Positions 54,016 through 61,994 of a DNA stretch of 64,000 nucleotides are shown piece after piece. The notes under the pieces were generated by a model, which made no database searches, had not been told where the DNA came from, and worked only from the letters and a program-made list of their open reading frames with translations. The position numbers and the translations under genes are program-made. Positions within the stretch are counted from its first letter, which is position 1. The number at the start of each line of letters is the position of its first letter. Source of the DNA: GCA-2720865 sp047630275 (GTDB taxonomy: Bacteria; Bdellovibrionota; Bacteriovoracia; Bacteriovoracales; Bacteriovoracaceae). The stretch is taken from contig JBLHVN010000002.1 in NCBI GenBank assembly GCA_047630275.1, forward strand, positions 1,054,001 through 1,118,000, in the 5' to 3' direction.

Positions 54016-55401
54016 TTGTTTAATCTAAATGAGGCAGTGAAGGTTCACTTCATTGGTATTGGTGGTATCGGTATGAGTGGTATTGCCGAAATCCTGCTTA
54101 GCCTTGGCTATAAAGTATCAGGCTCTGATATGTCCTCTTCAGCAAACACAGAAAAACTAAAAACTTTAGGGGCTGAAGTTTATATAGGTCACGCTAGAGA
54201 GAACCTTGAAGAAGTTACTGTAGTTGTTTATAGCTCAGCAATTGATGATACTAATCCTGAATATAAGCGAGCTACCGAGGAAAATATTCCAATCATGAGG
54301 CGAGCTGAAATGCTTGCAGAACTTATGAGACTAAAAAAAGGAATCGCTGTAGCAGGAACTCATGGAAAAACAACAACAACCTCAATACTCGCTACGATTC
54401 TTGAAGAGAGTCGGTTTGAACCAACTTATGTCATTGGAGGCATAGTAGAGAACCTTGATGGTCATGCAAAAGTTGGAAAAGGTGAATTCCTAGTAGCAGA
54501 AGCTGATGAGTCTGATGGATCTTTCCTATTACTTAATCCCATAATGTCAGTTATTACTAATATCGACTTCGATCATCTTGATCACTATAAAACAAAGGAA
54601 AACCTCATAAAAGCTTTTGAGGAATTCTCAAACAAAGTTCCATTCTATGGATGTTGTGCTTTGAATGTTCATGATGAGATAGTTTTATCTCTAATTCCTA
54701 AGATGAAAAAACCTCACCTTACGTTTGGCATTCTCGATGAGGGCGTTAGCGCAAATATTGGAGCAAGGTCGATTGTAATGTCACCTGAAGGAGCCGAGTT
54801 TGAGTTAGTAATTGATGGAAGAGGACTTGGACAAGTAAAGCTCGGATTACCAGGAAGGCATAATATATTGAATGCACTAGGTGCAATTAGCATGGCCTTT
54901 GCAATGGGTGTGAAAGAAGATTTGATTCTCTCATCTATTCAAAAATTCAAAGGAGTGGGTCGAAGACTTCAAAAGCTATATAAGAAAGATGATTTTGAAC
55001 TAGTAGATGATTATGGACATCACCCTACAGAAATTAAAACAACAATAAAAACAATGAAGGATACAAGGCCAGACAAAGAAGTTGTTGTCTTCTTTGAGCC
55101 ACATAGGTTTACAAGGACTAGAGATTGTTGGAATGAATTTTTACACAGCTTCAATGATGCCGATAGAGTCTTTATTGCCCCTATATATCCAGCAAGTGAA
55201 AAAGCCATCGAAGGGATAACAACAGAAAGACTAATAAAAGATATAAACAAGCTTCATCCAGGATTGTGTGAAGAAGCTCCTTCTATTGAAAAGATCGGGG
55301 ATGTGATTGAACCTTTTCTTGGTAAAAAAGTAGCCTTTCTATGTTTAGGAGCTGGTGCAATTGGTAGGAAAGCAAAAGAGTGGGCTAGTGGCAGAAAGTA
55401 G
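54016..55401 (+). CDS. murC: UDP-N-acetylmuramate:L-alanine ligase MurC
   Basis: First amino-acid ligase of the precursor pathway, 461 residues. TTG start six bases after AAAGGAG, so a non-ATG start is well supported. Motifs: FIGIGGIGMSGIAEIL, ATP loop AGTHGKTTTTS, EADESDGSF, NIDFDHLDHY and DDYGHHPTE. All typical. murB begins inside its last bases. Confidence 0.97.
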   Translation: MFNLNEAVKVHFIGIGGIGMSGIAEILLSLGYKVSGSDMSSSANTEKLKTLGAEVYIGHARENLEEVTVVVYSSAIDDTNPEYKRATEENIPIMRRAEMLAELMRLKKGIAVAGTHGKTTTTSILATILEESRFEPTYVIGGIVENLDGHAKVGKGEFLVAEADESDGSFLLLNPIMSVITNIDFDHLDHYKTKENLIKAFEEFSNKVPFYGCCALNVHDEIVLSLIPKMKKPHLTFGILDEGVSANIGARSIVMSPEGAEFELVIDGRGLGQVKLGLPGRHNILNALGAISMAFAMGVKEDLILSSIQKFKGVGRRLQKLYKKDDFELVDDYGHHPTEIKTTIKTMKDTRPDKEVVVFFEPHRFTRTRDCWNEFLHSFNDADRVFIAPIYPASEKAIEGITTERLIKDINKLHPGLCEEAPSIEKIGDVIEPFLGKKVAFLCLGAGAIGRKAKEWASGRK

Positions 55402-56299
55402 ATTAAAACAAATTTTAGAGCCTTATCCCTCCGTCATTCTTGAAGAAGGAAGAGATTTAACAAAGCTTTCAACAATGAGGTTAAAAGCTGTTGGAGACTT
55501 GATTACGATCAAGTCAATTGATGATGTTCAGCTTATCCTTCCTTTACTGAACAAAGAAAAAATTAAGTATCGAATGCTTGGGTGGGGGGCCAACCAGTTG
55601 CTTCCGAAAGAAAGCGAAATCCCTTATATAACCTTAGCTTTTCCTTTTGATAAAAACTATTTTAATGAAGTTAGAGAAGTGTATGAACTCCCAGCTTCTG
55701 TTTCTCTTTCAATTATGTCATCTCACGCTGTAAAAAATGGCCTCAAGGGATGGGAAGTATTTACAGGCATTCCGGCTTCCCTTGGAGGGGCTATCTTTAT
55801 GAATGCTGGAACAAATTTAGGCGAAATTTGTTCTATTGTTCAAGAAGTTACATTGGTTGATATTGAAGGGAAGATTAAAGTCGAAAAAATAAATAAGGAT
55901 TCCTTTAGTTATAGAAAAAACTATTTTGTTAAACCAGGAGATGTCATCGTAAGCGCTAAGTTGATTCACCTTGGTCAATTGCCTGAAATTACAAATCAAA
56001 TAAAGGAATACTTGGCACTCAGAAATAGGACTCAACCCTTAAAAGAGTCCACTTGCGGCTGTATCTTTAAGAATTATAATAAGACTTCTGAAATTTGCCG
56101 TGCAGGAATGTTTATAGATATAATTGGCTTGAAAGGTTTTACCCATAAGAATATTCAGATTAGCCCAAAGCATGCAAACTTTATGGTCAATCTTGGAGAC
56201 TCTAATCTAGATGACATTGGGAAAACGATAGATATAGTAAAAAAAGAACTTATGTTACAATATGGTGTAGAGTTTGAAACAGAGGTAAAGCTGGAGTAA
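55388..56299 (+). CDS. murB: UDP-N-acetylenolpyruvoylglucosamine reductase MurB, Cys variant
   Basis: FAD enzyme that reduces the enolpyruvyl group to give UDP-MurNAc. About 303 residues from the GTG at 55388; earlier in-frame starts (GTG 55355, TTG 55361) lie further inside murC and the choice is uncertain. FAD motifs GWGANQLL and GIPASLGGAIFMNAG are clear, as is ISPKHANFMVNLG. The catalytic position reads TCGCIFKNY; most MurB have Ser (GSxFKNP), so Cys takes its place. Its stop overlaps the ftsQ-like ATG (TAATG). Confidence 0.93.
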   Translation: MAESRLKQILEPYPSVILEEGRDLTKLSTMRLKAVGDLITIKSIDDVQLILPLLNKEKIKYRMLGWGANQLLPKESEIPYITLAFPFDKNYFNEVREVYELPASVSLSIMSSHAVKNGLKGWEVFTGIPASLGGAIFMNAGTNLGEICSIVQEVTLVDIEGKIKVEKINKDSFSYRKNYFVKPGDVIVSAKLIHLGQLPEITNQIKEYLALRNRTQPLKESTCGCIFKNYNKTSEICRAGMFIDIIGLKGFTHKNIQISPKHANFMVNLGDSNLDDIGKTIDIVKKELMLQYGVEFETEVKLE

Positions 56300-57063
56300 T
56301 GATTAGAAAATTCTTTTTCATCTTTTTATTAATGCCTTCACTTTCATTTGCTACAAAAGCAGATTTCAAAAACTTATCTAAAGAGAACAAGAACAAGTAC
56401 AAGTATAGAACTAGCTTTGGAACATGCCCCTCTCGAACTGCAGGGAGCTTTGCTTTCCAACTGATGAAGATTTTTGAAGAAGAAAAATCATTAAGGAAAC
56501 TGAAGGAAAGGATCACTAAAGAAAAGTTGGACTCTAAGCACTATGTATCTAGCTACAAAGTTAACTTTGATCCACTTAAGAACTCGTTATTCTTAAGTTT
56601 TGAGTGCCCTAAGCCTTTAATGAAAGTTCAACTTTATAAAGAAAATGGATTAGAGTCTTATGAAGCTATTCTTGTAGATAATGGTGAACTGATTGATCCA
56701 ACTTACGAAGTTTTGCTCAGAAGCGAGAAAAAGTTAAAAAAGACTCTACCATTCTTAGCTCTTCCTATTCAAAAAATGGACAAAGGTGTTCAGATTAGTC
56801 TGACAAATCTAATCAAGAATATGGACCCGATGATCTCTAGATCTATTAGTGAAGTCATTTTGAGTGAAGAAAAAAACCTCACAATCATCCTTTCCCTTAG
56901 AAGCACCCCTTCTAGTGTGTTTCTTGGTAAAGATAACTGGACTGAAAAAGTCAGGAAAATGGAAAGGGTAGTAAAATACTTGGATAAGAAAAGAAAGATC
57001 CCCGCCATCATCAATCTAACCAATTCTAAAAAAGTGGTTGTCAAGTTTAGTGACAAATTCTAA
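56299..57063 (+). CDS. ftsQ: divergent FtsQ/DivIB-like division protein
   Basis: 254 residues between murB and ftsA, the ftsQ slot. The N-terminus MIRKFFFIFLLMPSLSFAT looks like a cleavable signal or a very short anchor, unlike the usual cytoplasmic tail plus helix. The beta domain pattern fits FtsQ: SLFLSFECPKPLMKV, AILVDNGELIDPTYE and the C-terminal VFLGKDNWTEKVRKMERVV followed by IINLTNSKKVVVKF, resembling the FtsQ end (LG-x-KL-x-L, idL-nGv-vk). The POTRA part is poorly conserved. Identification is from pattern plus position; I did not see close similarity. Confidence 0.68.
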   Translation: MIRKFFFIFLLMPSLSFATKADFKNLSKENKNKYKYRTSFGTCPSRTAGSFAFQLMKIFEEEKSLRKLKERITKEKLDSKHYVSSYKVNFDPLKNSLFLSFECPKPLMKVQLYKENGLESYEAILVDNGELIDPTYEVLLRSEKKLKKTLPFLALPIQKMDKGVQISLTNLIKNMDPMISRSISEVILSEEKNLTIILSLRSTPSSVFLGKDNWTEKVRKMERVVKYLDKKRKIPAIINLTNSKKVVVKFSDKF

Positions 57064-57077
57064 AATTTTATGTGATG

Positions 57078-57106
57078 CCTTATAAAATAAATAAGGTTTC
57101 TATAAT
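57078..57106 (+). promoter_or_regulatory. palindrome and -10 upstream of ftsA-ftsZ
   Basis: Perfect inverted repeat CCTTAT-7 bases-ATAAGG (57078-57096) immediately before a consensus TATAAT (57101-57106), 39 bases before the ftsA ATG. The repeat covers the expected -35 region, so it could be an operator; no good -35 is seen. Possibly a separate, regulated promoter for ftsA-ftsZ. Confidence 0.4.
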
Positions 57107-57144
57107 TCAGAATGGACTCTGTTTTGAGCTGAGAAAGGATTCTC

Positions 57145-58377
57145 ATGAACGAAAAAAGTATTATTGTAGGCCTTGACATAGGCACCACTAAAGTCTGTAC
57201 CATAGTTGGCTCTAAGAATTCTTTAGGAGAGCTAGAGATTATTGGTATTGGAACTCACCCTTCTCATGGGCTTAAAAAAGGCTCAGTTGTAAATATTGAT
57301 AAGACTGTTAAATCAATTCAGTGCTCTTTAGAAGAAGCGCGCTTGATGGCGGGAGTTGAAATTCACTCTGCTACGATCGGGATTGCTGGTAGTCATGTTT
57401 ATAGTTTTAATAGCTCTGGTGTCGTTGCCATTAAAGGGCAAGAGATTACGGAAGAAGATATTGATAGAGTATTAGAAGCTGCTAAGGCAGTAGTGATTCC
57501 TTCGGATAGAGAAATCCTTCACGTAATACCTCAAGAGTTTAGAGTAGATAATACTGGTGGAATAAAAAATCCATTAGGAATGTGTGGTGTACGCTTAGAA
57601 GCTCATGTCCACATTGTTACCGGTACAGTTTCACTCATTCAAAATTTAGTTAAATGTGTAGAACAAACGGGAGTAGAAGCTGAGAATGTTATTCTTCAGC
57701 CAATAGCATCTTCTGAGTCTGTTTTAAGTTCTGAAGAAAAAGACCTAGGTGTTGTTCTCGTTGATATCGGTGGTGGAACTACAGATATAGCGATATGGAA
57801 AAATGGAAGTCTTATTCACTCACAGATTATTCCTGTAGGTGGAAATCATTTTACCAATGATCTAGCAGTGGCTTTAAAAATCCCCCATGATGAAGCAGAA
57901 AGAATAAAGATAAACCATGGATGCGTTTTGGCAGAGCAGTTGAATCAATCAGCTCATATTACGGTTCAAGGAATATCTGGAACACCTACGCGAGAAGTTC
58001 CTTTGGGTCAGATAGCAGATGTCTTAGGTGCTAGGGGTGAAGAACTATTTACATTTATAAAAAATATAATTGCAGATAAAGATTTAAAAAATGAAATTAC
58101 AGGTGGAGTTGTTCTAACTGGCGGAGGTGCTTTAATTAAAGGTATGCCTGAGCTCGGTGAGTACTCTCTAGAGCATCCTACCAAGATTGGTTATCCAATT
58201 CCTTTTGGTGGAATGACAAATATTATGCAAAATCCAAAATTCTCAACGGTTCTCGGGTTACTTCTTGAAGCTGCAAGAAGCAGTAATGGAAGCCCTGTAG
58301 AAAACCAACATGAGAATATTGATTTGATAAGTAAGTTTAGTGATTCACTAAAATCAGTTTTTAAAGAAATTTTTTAA
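57145..58377 (+). CDS. ftsA: cell division protein FtsA
   Basis: Actin-like membrane tether for FtsZ, 410 residues. Actin-fold motifs: VGLDIGTTKVC (about 8-18), VLVDIGGGTTDIAIW (about 204-218) and VVLTGGGALIKGM. The 1C domain lies between, and the C-terminal amphipathic helix DSLKSVFKEIF should bind the membrane. AAAGGAT precedes the ATG; a putative promoter lies upstream. ftsZ follows after 13 bases. Confidence 0.97.
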   Translation: MNEKSIIVGLDIGTTKVCTIVGSKNSLGELEIIGIGTHPSHGLKKGSVVNIDKTVKSIQCSLEEARLMAGVEIHSATIGIAGSHVYSFNSSGVVAIKGQEITEEDIDRVLEAAKAVVIPSDREILHVIPQEFRVDNTGGIKNPLGMCGVRLEAHVHIVTGTVSLIQNLVKCVEQTGVEAENVILQPIASSESVLSSEEKDLGVVLVDIGGGTTDIAIWKNGSLIHSQIIPVGGNHFTNDLAVALKIPHDEAERIKINHGCVLAEQLNQSAHITVQGISGTPTREVPLGQIADVLGARGEELFTFIKNIIADKDLKNEITGGVVLTGGGALIKGMPELGEYSLEHPTKIGYPIPFGGMTNIMQNPKFSTVLGLLLEAARSSNGSPVENQHENIDLISKFSDSLKSVFKEIF

Positions 58378-58390
58378 TAAAGGGGCCCTT

Positions 58391-59767
58391 ATGTTTGAAA
58401 TAACGAGTAATGAAGGAGTTGAAATGCAGCAAGGAGCGAAAATTAGAGTAGTTGGTATCGGCGGTGGCGGTAGTAATGCTGTAAATACAATGATTAAGGC
58501 AGGCTTAAGCGGAGTTGAATACATTGTGTGTAATACTGACTCTCAATCACTTAATGCTAGTCTGGCACCGACAAAAGTTCAGTTAGGTGCTGATGTAACT
58601 AAAGGTTTAGGAGCAGGAGCAAACCCAGAAGTGGGTAGAAAAGCTGCTTTAGATGAATATGAAAAACTATCAGAAGTCCTTGAAGGTGCTGATATGGTTT
58701 TTATTACTGCTGGTATGGGTGGTGGAACTGGTACAGGTGCAGCACCAGTTGTCGCAAAACTTGCTAAAGAGCTAGGAGCTCTAACAGTAGGTGTTGTTAC
58801 TAAGCCATTCTTATTTGAAGGTAAAAAAAGATTTAGACAAGCTGAATCTGGGATTCAAGTTTTAGAAGAAAGTGTTGATTCTCTTATTACAATTCCAAAT
58901 CAAAGACTTCTTTATATTGCCGGAGATAGTTTATCTTTAGTTGATACTTTCAAGAAGGCAGATGAAGTTTTACTAAATGCGGTTAGAGGTATCTCAGATC
59001 TTATTAACAATACAGGACATATCAATGCTGATTTTGCTGATGTAAGTACTGTTATGGCCAATAAAGGTCTGTCATTGATGGGTACTGGTTTATGTTCAGG
59101 ACCAGATCGCGCAATCAAGGCAGCTACAGAAGCTATTAGCTCACCCTTACTTGAAGATATTTCTATCGATGGAGCAACTGGCATTATTATTAATATTACC
59201 GGTAGCGATACGTTAACAATGCATGAAACTAACGAAGCGGTTACTTTAATTATGGAAGCTGCCGATGATGATGCAGAAATTATCTTCGGAACTGTTATCG
59301 ATGACACGATGGAAGATGATATTAAGGTAACAGTCATTGCAACTGGCTTAGGGGGACAAGAAAGGGTGCTTTCTAGACCACGTACCAATACGGTTGTTGA
59401 AGAGACTGTAACTGAAATGGCATCTGTTGAAATGAGTACACCTGAAGTTACTGAAGAAGTTAGAGAAGAAGTTCAGGTTATGGCTGAAGCTCCACTTGAA
59501 AAAATGAATATGAATGAAAAAGAAGAAGACTCTAGTTTAGTAAAGTCTATTAAAGAGGCAGCCACTAGATATGAAGCAAGTAAGGTAGAGACCACTCCAG
59601 CGGCTCCTGTAAAAGAAAGCCGAGACATGTCTAATAATGGCAGAGCTAGGTCAATTGCTGAAAAATTAGGGTTTATCAACTTTGACGAAGAAGAGCTAGA
59701 TACTCCATCTTACTTAAGAAGAGATGAAGAACTTAGAAAGAAACCAGAACCAACACCAAGAGTGTAA
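58391..59767 (+). CDS. ftsZ: cell division GTPase FtsZ
   Basis: Tubulin-like protein forming the Z ring, 458 residues. GTP motif GGGTGTGAAP, N-terminal VVGIGGGGSNAVN, T7-like region and KKRFRQAESGI are intact. A long acidic linker (about 325-430) follows, then the conserved C-terminal peptide DEEELDTPSYLRR, which binds FtsA. Ribosome site AAAGGGG. A strong terminator follows, so this is the end of the dcw cluster. Confidence 0.98.
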   Translation: MFEITSNEGVEMQQGAKIRVVGIGGGGSNAVNTMIKAGLSGVEYIVCNTDSQSLNASLAPTKVQLGADVTKGLGAGANPEVGRKAALDEYEKLSEVLEGADMVFITAGMGGGTGTGAAPVVAKLAKELGALTVGVVTKPFLFEGKKRFRQAESGIQVLEESVDSLITIPNQRLLYIAGDSLSLVDTFKKADEVLLNAVRGISDLINNTGHINADFADVSTVMANKGLSLMGTGLCSGPDRAIKAATEAISSPLLEDISIDGATGIIINITGSDTLTMHETNEAVTLIMEAADDDAEIIFGTVIDDTMEDDIKVTVIATGLGGQERVLSRPRTNTVVEETVTEMASVEMSTPEVTEEVREEVQVMAEAPLEKMNMNEKEEDSSLVKSIKEAATRYEASKVETTPAAPVKESRDMSNNGRARSIAEKLGFINFDEEELDTPSYLRRDEELRKKPEPTPRV

Positions 59768-59774
59768 GTGATAT

Positions 59775-59807
59775 CTAGGGCAACGTGAGTTGCCCTAGTT
59801 TATTTTT
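59775..59807 (+). terminator. intrinsic terminator after ftsZ
   Basis: Perfect 10-bp stem CTAGGGCAAC/GTTGCCCTAG with loop GTGA, followed by TTTATTTTT. The stop of the convergent gene lies in the stem, but the other strand has no T run, so it acts mainly on ftsZ transcripts. Confidence 0.92.
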
Positions 59808-60334
59808 ACAATCTTATTTTTTAAGTATTCCTCGTCTTGGGACCTCACGTATAACATTACATAAGATTCAATATGATCACCTTCAAAATTTATTTTGTAG
59901 TGAGTAACTATATAGCTTGGTGTTTTATTGGTCTTCCATTGCTCTTTTTTAAAATTATAGATGTACATGGCGGCTTCTGGATCACTTGGAGTTGTCTTAA
60001 TGTTGGTGATTCCCACCCATTTATTCTCCGAAACTAATTTCAAATGCTCGGGGCAGAAGTTAACACCCTCCCAATCCCGAAGACAAGCTTCACAGAACCC
60101 TTTTTCACATATTGCGCAAGAACCTTTACTTGCTTCGTTTGAATGATTTTCACAATATGAATGCTCAGTACTTAAGCTCTCTAATTTTGGTTTTATGGAT
60201 TCTGGCTTGTTGTTCTCTCCAGAATTGTTCTTAGATTTTAAATATAGGTAAACAACGGCTCCACTAAGAACTCCAATGAGTAGGAATGATACAGCTAAAA
60301 GAATAAGAAATATGAGTTCATTAGAATTGTTCAT
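59795..60334 (-). CDS. membrane protein with B-box-like zinc motif
   Basis: 179 residues. One N-terminal membrane helix (about 8-30, IFLILLAVSFLLIGVLSGAVVYLYL), a spacer, then a Cys/His cluster: YCENH, SCAICEKGFCEACL and FCPEH (about 59-98), spacing like a B-box or small zinc finger. The C-terminal 75 residues look like an alpha/beta domain. The soluble part should be cytoplasmic if the helix is a signal anchor. I do not recognise the family; it converges on ftsZ and lies 31 bases after the RNase J gene. Confidence 0.82.
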   Translation of the reverse strand: MNNSNELIFLILLAVSFLLIGVLSGAVVYLYLKSKNNSGENNKPESIKPKLESLSTEHSYCENHSNEASKGSCAICEKGFCEACLRDWEGVNFCPEHLKLVSENKWVGITNIKTTPSDPEAAMYIYNFKKEQWKTNKTPSYIVTHYKINFEGDHIESYVMLYVRSQDEEYLKNKIVKIN

Positions 60335-60365
60335 GTAATTATCTTATCGGAAAAGAAAAAATTTA

Positions 60366-61937
60366 CTAGAGTATATGAACAAAGACTAATGGCTTATAAC
60401 CAATTTCTTTACTCAGGAAGTGACGGGCCCTAACTCTGATAACTTCCTCGGCATCATTATTTTTCCATTCTTCTAAGAAGATTTTAAGAACTTCATTTTT
60501 GAGAAGATTTTCTGAAAATAATGGTATCCCATAATGATTGATTTTCACTTTTCTAGAATCATCTTTTGTTAATGAAATAAAGATGGCTCCGTGGATTCCG
60601 AGTCGTCTTCTTGAATTAATAATTGTCTTGTCTGTACAGGCTCCACCATCAAGATAAATCTTTAAGTCTGCAGACTCTTGTATTGTTTTTTTATATTGAG
60701 AACCTTCGGTAATTTCTAGAGAAGTATAGTTTTCTAATCGGATAATCTCGGCCCCATCTTTCTCTTGAATTTTTTGGTAAAACTCTTGAAAGAACGAGCT
60801 TTCTAGGTGGATGGGAATTACCAATCTTGGTTTTAGTGTCTTGATAATATCTGAAATTTCGTCTTTGTAGGCATGACCAGAAGAATGGATAAGTGGCGAG
60901 TTTCCTTTGTTGATAAAAACGCCAAGCTTTGAAGCTAAATTAAATATCTCCCCCACCGATTTTTCATTTCCTGGGATTGTTTTACTAGAAAAAAGCAAAC
61001 GATCATTCTGGGAGGGCTTAAAGTTTTTATCATTACCGGTAAAGACCCTCCTAAAAGCTCCTCTTAGATCCCCCTGACTCCCGGAAAGTAATACAACGCT
61101 TTTTCCTTTTGTATATTTTCTATTTTTAATAGGGGGAATTCTTCCAGTTTCTAAACCTAAAGAATAAGAAAACTCCACTGATCGCCCAACTAAAACGACG
61201 GGTAAGTTTTTTTCATTAGCTATTTCTACTATTGTAGAAAAGCGCTTAATATTTGATGGAAAAAAAGTCATATAAATATCTGAGTCTTCCTTTTCAATAA
61301 TGTCGGCGCTTAGGTTCTCCTTTATATCTTTTTCAAAGGCACCACTATCATTGCTCGAAGCAATATTGGTACTATCTACGAAGAGCGATATATCGTTTGT
61401 TGACTTAGAATATTTAGAAAGAAGCTTTGAGCACAGATAACCATCCCCTTTATCATCTTTTATATAACGAAAATCTGTACAAAAAAGGAGGCCAGAATCA
61501 ATAATTTTGGACTTATAAAAGAAACCGAAGACTCCTGGAATGGAATGCCGAATCTTAAAAAAATCAAAATCTCCAACTTTCAGCTTACAAAAATCTTCTA
61601 TTGAAATAAAATTTGCCTTAATTTTTGGAAATTTCTTATTAAAAAAGGACTTAGTGTAATCAGTGGCCACGATTGGAAGATTTGGAAAATCTTGGAGCAA
61701 ATGTTTGATCCCTCCTATATGGTCTTCATGGGCATGGGTAAGAAATAGATAGTCGATCTTTTTAAACTGAGGACCTTTAAGTAAGTCAGTATTTGGATAA
61801 AGGTAATTGATTCCTAATGAATCCTCTCTTGGGAATAGAATTCCTGTATCTATTAGAATTGTTATTGAGTCTAGCTCTAAATAGGAGATGTTCCCCCCAA
61901 TATAGCCAACTCCACCGATAGGTAAAAACTTAAACAT
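60366..61937 (-). CDS. RNase J-like metallo-beta-lactamase ribonuclease
   Basis: 523 residues from the ATG at 61937. Beta-CASP nuclease: metal motif LTHAHEDHIGGI (HxHxDH, about 70-81), RHSIPG with the next His, FCTDFRY with the bridging Asp, LLSGSQGDLRGAF in the beta-CASP region, HSSGHAYKDE and PIHLES. This order is that of RNase J, which does 5'-3' exo- and endonucleolytic RNA decay. Sequence is divergent from the Bacillus enzymes. A GTG six bases upstream (61943) is in frame, but the -10 TATAAT would place transcription at the ATG, and no ribosome site is seen, so a leaderless start at 61937 is preferred. Confidence 0.88.
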   Translation of the reverse strand: MFKFLPIGGVGYIGGNISYLELDSITILIDTGILFPREDSLGINYLYPNTDLLKGPQFKKIDYLFLTHAHEDHIGGIKHLLQDFPNLPIVATDYTKSFFNKKFPKIKANFISIEDFCKLKVGDFDFFKIRHSIPGVFGFFYKSKIIDSGLLFCTDFRYIKDDKGDGYLCSKLLSKYSKSTNDISLFVDSTNIASSNDSGAFEKDIKENLSADIIEKEDSDIYMTFFPSNIKRFSTIVEIANEKNLPVVLVGRSVEFSYSLGLETGRIPPIKNRKYTKGKSVVLLSGSQGDLRGAFRRVFTGNDKNFKPSQNDRLLFSSKTIPGNEKSVGEIFNLASKLGVFINKGNSPLIHSSGHAYKDEISDIIKTLKPRLVIPIHLESSFFQEFYQKIQEKDGAEIIRLENYTSLEITEGSQYKKTIQESADLKIYLDGGACTDKTIINSRRRLGIHGAIFISLTKDDSRKVKINHYGIPLFSENLLKNEVLKIFLEEWKNNDAEEVIRVRARHFLSKEIGYKPLVFVHIL

Positions 61938-61943
61938 TTTCAC

Positions 61944-61971
61944 ATTATAGAAAGATAGAGATAATGTTCAA
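61944..61971 (-). promoter_or_regulatory. promoter with start site at the RNase J ATG
   Basis: On the minus strand: TTGAAC (61966-61971), 16 bases, consensus TATAAT (61944-61949), then six bases and the ATG. A start 7 bases after the -10 coincides with the A of the ATG, so the transcript would be leaderless. Confidence 0.5.
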
Positions 61972-61994
61972 AGCTATTAAAATAAAGTGGTGCT

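Noticed and set aside
58912..59388. 158-codon open frame on the minus strand inside ftsZ
   Set aside because: Antisense to a highly conserved gene, with no ribosome site and unusual composition; a shadow of ftsZ codon use.
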